Made by a program: the position numbers and the translations under genes. Positions 58,085-64,000 of a stretch of 64,000 bases of DNA are shown piece by piece; within the stretch, counting starts at the first letter, position 1; every line of letters begins with the position of its first letter. The notes under the pieces are model-generated. The model was given only the letters and a program-made list of their open reading frames with translations, did no database searches and was not told where the DNA came from. Source of the stretch: Rhodosorus marinus (Eukaryota; Rhodophyta; Stylonematophyceae; Stylonematales; Stylonemataceae). The stretch spans positions 930,001-994,000 of the forward strand of contig JAMWBK010000005.1 of NCBI GenBank assembly GCA_029953675.1, in the 5' to 3' direction.

Positions 58085-59080
58085 ATGAGATTCAGCATAG
58101 CCTCACCGGGGGCCAACACAGTGCAGCTCACGCAATCTTGCTCAACTCTCCCATCACACCGCCTACCACCATCGCTCGCCTCCGCGGCCTGGGGTGCCAT
58201 CTATCGCACCTTACAACTGGGTATTGGAGTAAGTGGCGGGTGCGAACGCTCACTTCACGCGATCCAGGCCCATTTGTCATGCGAACCCGATTCGGTGGTC
58301 CTTAGATCTGGAGAATGCCTTTAATCGTATCGACCGACGCCTTGCCAAGCAACTGGTGGACGAGCACTTCCCGGAGCTTGCACCAGTGTATAGACTTGGC
58401 TATGGAAGCGACAACGCGGACTCACCGACGCTCTGTGGCTGGCGGTCTTCCCCCGGACAGAACGAAACCGACACCTCTCGTCTGACTCTCCAAGCAGCTA
58501 CACTAGTCCAACAGGGAGATCCACTGGGGGCGGTGCTGCACGCACTATCCCTGGCGCCCTTTCTAAGAGCGTTGCGAGCCAAGTTCCCCAACGAGACGAT
58601 AGTTGCTATCCACGACGATACACGATTGTCGGGCCGCTACAAGCCTTGAAGGCATCCCTGGCATGGGGAAAAACTGTGCTCCCCTCTCTTGGAGCACGCA
58701 ACTCGGCAAGTGCACTGTGGACAGGCGAACACTTGCCTTTTGCCGGGAAGGCATCCCTGGCATTGGGAAAAACTGTGCTCCCCTCTCTTGGAGCACTGCA
58801 ACTCTGCAAGTGCACTGTGTACGGGCGAACACTGATTACCACGCGAGTGGTCAATCATGAGATTCCTGGAGTCCAAGTGACCAGAGACGGAGTCACCATC
58901 CACTCGATACCGATAGGCAGCCGAGAACATATCGAACAGGAGTGCCGGGGGCTGCAAAATAAGCATGAGAAACTCTTTGAGGAAATTGCCAAGCTCCCAC
59001 AACCGGAGCTCACGACGCAAATTGCCCTCTTCAGGTTCTGTGCGGAAACGCGGCTAGACTATGTTCTACGACAGCTGTAG
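58085..59080 (+). pseudogene. Reverse transcriptase, copy B, frameshifted
   Basis: LGIGVSGGCERSLHAIQAH (frame of 58085) is followed after a shift by SLDLENAFNRIDRRLAKQ (motif A), LVQQGDPLGAVLHALSLAPF (motif B) and AIHDDTRLSG (motif C). Downstream, SIPIGSREHIEQECRG continues in a third frame. A 99-bp tandem duplication lies just after motif C. Confidence 0.85.
58649..58846 (+). repeat. 99-bp in-frame tandem duplication in RT of copy B
   Basis: AAGGCATCCCTGGCAT at 58649 recurs at 58748. Copies share the segment coding GKTVLPSLGA and differ at several positions, including one indel. The period is 33 codons. Confidence 0.93.
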
Positions 59081-59292
59081 AGGACGACGAGTACGCAGAG
59101 CTGATCTCGGACCAAATCGCTCTGCCACTGCCGCTGGGGGGGGTTGGGTTTCGCTACTCGAAAGCGCGTCCAACCCATCGCGTTTTACTCGTCATGGAGA
59201 AACACCTTCCGGAACAATGGAGATGAATGGCCATACCTGCTGAACTAGAGCGGGAGGTTTCGGCAGAACGCTGACCAGACACATACGAGCCG

Positions 59293-60330
59293 ATGGAGCA
59301 ACGATGGTCGACTTCACAGCTGGCGAACCAGATCTGTGCATCGTCGCGAGCAATACAACGGAGGCTCGGACCAGAAACCCCGCCGCGGATCTTGGCACTG
59401 ACTACCCTGCAACAACCGCGAGAAACATCTCTTCGAAGCGCACCGGGCGAGACTGCAGCTTGGAATAATGGTTCAATACAACAAACCCTCTCTCGAGAGG
59501 CACACCATTGTGCATTCCAAAGGTTGGTCACCAACCCACGAATCTCCCCTGAAAACCGAGCTCGAATACGGTCCGCCGCGGGATCCGGGTCGGGAGTCTG
59601 GCTGCGTGAAATACCAACGCTGACACCGAAAAAATTGAGTGCGGTTGAGATGCAGGTAAACGTTCGACAACTGCTGGGGCTGCCAATTCCGGGATTGCGG
59701 ACCACCGAGAAGTGCACTAGTTGCCGGAGTAAACACGGAAGGACTGGGGTACAACGGTTTCATCACTGCCCAACATCAACTGGACTGTGGCAACGTAGGC
59801 ACGACGAAATCTGCAGAGAGCTGGCACGGTGGCTGAGGCGATGGAACTTCATGGACGTAGAGCAAGAACCTGAGGGGTACTTCGAGAACTACGAACTGCG
59901 ACCTGATATCGTTGCTAGACATCCGAGGACCAAACAAAGGTATGCGCTGGATGTGACCGTGGTGTCACCATTACAGAGAAAATATTTGCGGTGGAGCCAA
60001 GGTGATAGCGGATACGCGGCGAGAGCTGCGGAGAAGTGGAAAATCGCTCACTACAAGGAAGCGATGGTGATCGAGAAACCGGATGACAAGTTCATCCCGG
60101 CAGCGATAGAGACGTTTGGGCGTACGGGGCAAATGGCACAAGAGTTCCTCCGCGACAGCTGCAAACACTTAGTGCACAGGAGTGAGGAGCTGAGAGACGT
60201 GAGATCGCAGATAAACCGGCAACTATGGCGAGGTAACGCAGAGATAGAACTAGGCGCTTTGCGCCTGGACCAGTTGGAGAATCCGCTGGTGCCTGTTTTT
60301 TCTTTTGAACGTAGCATGAGACCCCGGTAG
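59293..60330 (+). CDS. Zinc-knuckle and restriction-enzyme-like endonuclease part of copy B
   Basis: An uninterrupted 345-residue frame with an ATG, although in the element it would be the C-terminal part of one polyprotein. Residues 85-104 contain SPENRARIRSAAGSGSGVWL. A CCHC-type knuckle follows at Cys141, Cys144, His157/158 and Cys159. The nuclease core has ELRPD (Pro204, Asp205) and Asp220 in ALDVTVVSPLQ, a PD-x14-D arrangement, then KIAHYKEA and ETFGRTGQMAQEF. This domain nicks target DNA in R2-type elements. It is the best-preserved piece of the family in this window. Confidence 0.82.
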   Translation: MEQRWSTSQLANQICASSRAIQRRLGPETPPRILALTTLQQPRETSLRSAPGETAAWNNGSIQQTLSREAHHCAFQRLVTNPRISPENRARIRSAAGSGSGVWLREIPTLTPKKLSAVEMQVNVRQLLGLPIPGLRTTEKCTSCRSKHGRTGVQRFHHCPTSTGLWQRRHDEICRELARWLRRWNFMDVEQEPEGYFENYELRPDIVARHPRTKQRYALDVTVVSPLQRKYLRWSQGDSGYAARAAEKWKIAHYKEAMVIEKPDDKFIPAAIETFGRTGQMAQEFLRDSCKHLVHRSEELRDVRSQINRQLWRGNAEIELGALRLDQLENPLVPVFSFERSMRPR

Positions 60331-60400
60331 CGGGGTTCCAGTAGGTTTCTCCCTAGATAGGATTAGACGTAGTCTTGCGCTGCAGTAGGCAGCTGCCCAG

Positions 60401-61180
60401 TAAATCTTACGGTTACTTCTCTTGTGTCCTGGACCCTGCACTGTCCCGACCATCATCGGAGTGGGTCCTAAACCTGGAGACCGGGCGCTATCTTCCCACT
60501 TCTGCACAACGTCGTGGCGCGGCCACTGGTTCAATGCGACGGCTGAAGTAGTCTCAGTTCGCCGAGCGATGACTCACCCAGCGTGTCGGGACTCGGCGCT
60601 GTCTCATCGGTTTGTACAGTGATCATCGAGTGCTGTGGTCTTCTAGACAGTGTTGCTTCTCGCTGGCTTCGACAAGTTTCTCGCACTGCCCCCGGCCGTC
60701 TTGACCACCTCCTCACGGAGCTGTCTCGGACTCTCTGGCGTTCGAACGCCGCTTTATTGTTGGACGCGTCTCTTCAAGGTCTCCCCGTGCGCTCCTCAGG
60801 GTAGATCGGCTCTGAACAAATTGTAGTTGAGGTCTGCGGTGGGAGGTGCGACCGCGCTATTCTCTTGCGACGGCCTTTTCCATCGCTCACTCCATTCTCC
60901 CCGTTCACAGGATGGTGGCCGCAAACCCTACTGCCTCCTCGGGCGTCCTCGAAGTTGCGTAAGCTCGAGTCGTTTACGCGCCTGATCAGGGCGATGGCTT
61001 CACTTTACGAGCCAGCACAAATTGCGTTGTTGTATCAACTGCTGTGGCGCATGAATCCGCTTTGATGTTGGAGGCGCGAGTACTTCGCCGCGCTTAGTCT
61101 TTTTTTCCCCTCGGGGTTTTTTTTTTCAGCCTCCGATTAAACCATTCGTTCGTTGTATCAACAACGCAATTACAGCAAAA
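60401..61180 (+). mobile_element. 3' fragments of further R2-like copies (D)
   Basis: Short frames read LLTELSRTLWRSNAALLLDA (about 60705-60765) and LLYQLLWRMNPL (ending at 61065), matching the end of the element protein (RxxLWRxNAxL pattern). A tail CTTCGCCGCGCTTAGTC, then poly-T and CAGCCTCCGATTAA follows at 61083-61140. Confidence 0.65.
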
Positions 61181-62130
61181 ACAATAGAACCAATAATACT
61201 GCGACACAGGCTATATCGAGCCCAAATGCAAGTCGATGAATGAAGAGTTTGACTTCAAATGTGCGCGGTGATGACGATAGAGTATCTGGATGTCTTCATG
61301 AGAACAAAATGCTTCGTATTGTCCCCAAAGCTGATCCACATCAGCGATGATGTCCAAACGAGTTCGTCCCGATTGACGAAGCGATTTGGGACAGCGGTTT
61401 TCGATTCGGTGCGATGGGACAGTCCTAATGCCTCGTATGTTCTGTGCTAAACCGAAGCGCGAGGGGAGCTTTCTAGTTGGAAAGAATACGTCAGTGAATG
61501 GTGTGGGCCTCGATATCCTCCATCATCGTTCAGCACGCTGTGGCCGTACGTTTAGGAAGCATTGACGCTGAACTTGCTCGCCCTCTCGCGAGTGGCTAAC
61601 CACACGTGCCGAACCCCAAAATTGTAAGACCTGACACGACCAAGTCCTAACGAGTAGCCTAGCACTGGCAGCTCTGCTTGAGGAAGCGAGCATCCACAGT
61701 CTTGCTGAGTATTAGATCTCAAAGCGCCTTGTACGTCGTCAAAGCAAACCCTTCCCTGAGGATTTATTTTGATATTCATGCGTTCGGGAGTGATGATCGT
61801 GTGTTCGTCCCTCCCCAAAGCAGCCAGGAAGGAACTGGTGCGCAACGGTGGACCTGAATCGAGAACTCTGGCGTTGTACGGCTCGCTTGGCGATCCATGC
61901 CATGCGCAAAGATGGTAATGTTCGGACATTGCTTCCAAGAAAATGTAGTACTGCGCCAAGCTATGGGGTCTCACTTAGCCTAGCCTATCTTGCTTTTCTT
62001 GCGCATCCCTAGCACTGCATTCAGTAGTTGGAGTAAACGGTAAAAGGTGGAGTAAACGGTATAAGCTTGCTTTACGCCCTGCATAGCGCTTAAGGCTATG
62101 TTAGTGAAACGATAGTGGACCGCTATTCAG
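61181..62130. other. Region between retroelement fragments
   Basis: No recognised gene. A minus-strand frame at 61974-61552 (140 residues) has no family resemblance. A short direct repeat, GGAGTAAACGGTA, is found at about 62026 and 62048. Confidence 0.35.
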
Positions 62131-62133
62131 GCT

Positions 62134-63870
62134 TTGAATAAATGGATGACACAAATGTCCCGGAGTCAATCATGCGAAGTCGTTTTACTGGGGAGGAGAG
62201 GACATTCAAGAGCAGCAGATCCCCGAGATTTCCGGGATATTTGGTGTCGGGCCGGGTTTGTCCATCTCGGCATCCCCTATCGGTCCGCGTCGTTCGTGGA
62301 GGGTGAGTTGTCGCAGATTCTGAGTAAGCACCGGCGGCTGGTCTCGGAGCTCCGTCGGCTTCCTAGTGGCTTCCTCAATGCTCGTTGTTGCTTCATCGAT
62401 ACTGTTTAAGTGAGCGGCTCACCTGTTGGTTCCGCTCGCTCCCAACTTACAGGGGCCGGTGGCTGACAACTCGTGCCGACGGCGGGAGCTTTGGTGAGCT
62501 CGGATATTCTTAGATGAGGAACTGGGTTATCTTCCGCGCCCCACCCATTATGTCGTTCCCAAGTGGGCCTTCCCCTACGTGTGGGCGGTCTAGGCCTCTG
62601 CAGCCGAGCTGCTATTCAACCAGCGGCCGTGGTCGGGTCTTGGGGCACCGCCTTCCCGACGTTGAGCGCGTTGGGCGTGTCCAGTTGCCTTGTTTTGGAG
62701 GTCAGTCTTTCCACTGATGATCTACACTCTAGTGTCCCTGAAAGTACCCGTGGTTTGTTTCTCGAGCTCCAGTCGGCGGTCTCATCCTGTACCAGTCTCC
62801 CTGCCGACCTGCAACCACGCCTGGCTGGCTGGTGAGCCGTTTTTTTTTGCGAGCTCGCGGCCCCCCGACCCGAGAAGCCGCCGGTCCTGTTCCTGTGGTG
62901 GATGAAGAAACGGAGGTCCCTCGCGATCCTCCGGATGCTGGACTGGGCTCTGGGAGTTGCGTTTCCGCACGCACGGATGCGCTGCAAAACACTCTTTCTT
63001 GGGACTTGTACCGTGCTGCTTGTGGCCGACTCCTTTTCCAGTGCCCGCGCACGCCTGCGAAGTCTGGGGGGCTGTCTCGGCTCTCAATGGCTCACCAGAG
63101 TTCCAAATTTTCCACCCCTCACGCTAGCGTTTTTTTGACGTGCGCACTTCCCTGCGCTTGTATCTAGGATTGCATCAGCCGCCCTCGCCTTCCGAGATCG
63201 GTTCGCCCTGCACTATACGCTCTCAGAACGAATACACCGCGGATTTCGGCGCTCACCTGCTCGCCAGTTGCCCGCCTGTGAAAGGCGCCCGAACCCGCCG
63301 ATATACGCGGATCTTGAACCAATTGTACCGCGAACTTCGGCGTGTAGTACTGCAAGCCGGTCTTGAAATTGAACGTGAGAAGCCCCTGCCTGGCGCAGAC
63401 TACGACAATAACGAACCTCAAGTGGCTGGCCTCGTGGTCACCTGTGACGATAGCCGCCGTACGACGTAAGTTGATCTTGCTGTTCCTAACCCTCACTCTA
63501 GTCGTTATTTGCCGGCTACGGAAGAGCGCCTTGGATTTGCCGCTGCCATTATGAGAGGTCTCGAAGAGGTGAAATATATGGGGGCTTTATCTTCCCCAGG
63601 CATTCGTGCTTCGTCTCTAGCTCATTACCTGGTACTTCTGGTCACTGAGTGCTTTGGATGGATTCCGTTGGTTCTCGTTGGCTTCGGGAGTTGTTCCGCG
63701 GACGCCCTGACCGTCTATCCTCGTTGTTTATCCGATAACGTTTCTTGCTGTGGCGTACGAACGCTGCTTTGATGTTGGAGGTGCGCGGTCTTCGCCGCAA
63801 CATAGTCCGTTTTTCCTTTCAGGGTTTCTTCTTTCAGTCTCCGATTAAGCAGATTCATTCAATGTAACAT
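62134..63870 (+). mobile_element. Degraded R2-like copy E with 3' tail
   Basis: Fragments in order: RT thumb-like LGIPYRSASFVEGELSQI (62134 frame), GLPLRVGGLGLCSRAAIQ (62563), a nuclease/knuckle remnant around 63140-63470 (TADFGAHLLASCPP and RILNQLYRELRRVVLQ), and a terminal ETFG/LWRTNAALMLE-like end near 63750. The tail CTTCGCCGCAACATAGTC with T-rich DNA and CAGTCTCCGATTAA lies at 63790-63848. All frames are broken. Confidence 0.65.
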
Positions 63871-63917
63871 AGGAAGAAGAAGATTGAAAATCCTATCAAT
63901 AACAGTGATTGATTGAG

Positions 63918-64000
63918 GAAATTAGTAGTTTAATCTGAAAGAAAAAACCCTGAAAGAAAAAGGGACTAGGCGCGGCAAAGACCCCTCGCCTCCAACTTCA
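63918..64000 (-). mobile_element. 3' tail of another R2-like copy, opposite orientation, cut by window end
   Basis: The reverse complement of 63918-64000 reads as the same tail as at 61070 and 63770 (GTTGGAGGCGAGG, then TTTGCCGCGCCTAGTC, T-rich, CAGGGTTTTTTC). An element on the minus strand must continue beyond the window. Confidence 0.8.

Larger units (their letters stand above)
57900..60400 (+). mobile_element. R2-like non-LTR retrotransposon, copy B
   Basis: Contains RT (about 58085-59080, broken) and a long open C-terminal frame (59293-60330) with zinc knuckle and nuclease. Closely related to copy A by sequence order and by a common 3' signature (TGCGCTGCAGTAGGCAGC at 60376). The 5' part before about 57900 is missing or unrecognisable. 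Confidence 0.82.

Noticed and set aside
58563-58854. Overlapping minus-strand frames with two repeated peptides (QERGAQFFPMPGMPS type).
   Set aside because: They are the antisense of the 99-bp duplication inside the reverse transcriptase.

Overview
The window is nuclear DNA from a eukaryote, most likely a phycoerythrin-containing (mesophilic) red alga. The strongest evidence is two tandem genes for phycoerythrin gamma subunits (chromophore-carrying phycobilisome rod linkers) with red-algal style plastid transit peptides. Other genes fit a photosynthetic eukaryote: a plant-type Top6A/SPO11-3, an ER glycoprotein quality-control glucosyltransferase and a GRP94. Genes are compact. Most carry several short (about 50-110 bp) GT-AG introns, and I rebuilt exon chains by requiring phase-compatible junctions and family continuity. 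I cannot name the species.

Region 1 (0.9-36 kb) is gene-bearing: an AAAP amino-acid transporter, an MFS transporter, a DUF1640/CCDC90-like membrane protein, Top6A, UDP-glucose:glycoprotein glucosyltransferase (UGGT), a type I membrane protein with a long Asp tract, ornithine decarboxylase, an unidentified 154-residue protein, ER HSP90 (GRP94), a HExxH metallopeptidase and an F-box protein. Intergenic DNA is AT-rich or homopolymer-rich (poly-A, poly-C, poly-G) with several minisatellites. UGGT and GRP94, both ER folding factors, end in the same tetrapeptide KEEL, probably this organism's ER-retrieval signal.

Region 2 (37-41.5 kb) is a decayed non-LTR retrotransposon of the R2-like, restriction-enzyme-like-endonuclease type. 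It carries a 274-bp near-perfect inverted duplication.

Region 3 (43-50 kb) holds a SANT/Myb-like gene and the two phycoerythrin gamma genes. The gamma paralogs share about 368 nearly identical residues, but their C-terminal tails are unrelated. Their promoters are homologous except that the second has gained a six-copy array of a roughly 60-bp repeat.

Region 4 (52.9-64 kb) is repetitive: a tandem approximately 350-bp duplication, a broken Ty1/copia element with head-to-head integrase remnants, then at least four more R2-like copies or fragments, ending in two element tails that face each other. No tRNA, rRNA or CRISPR array was recognised.
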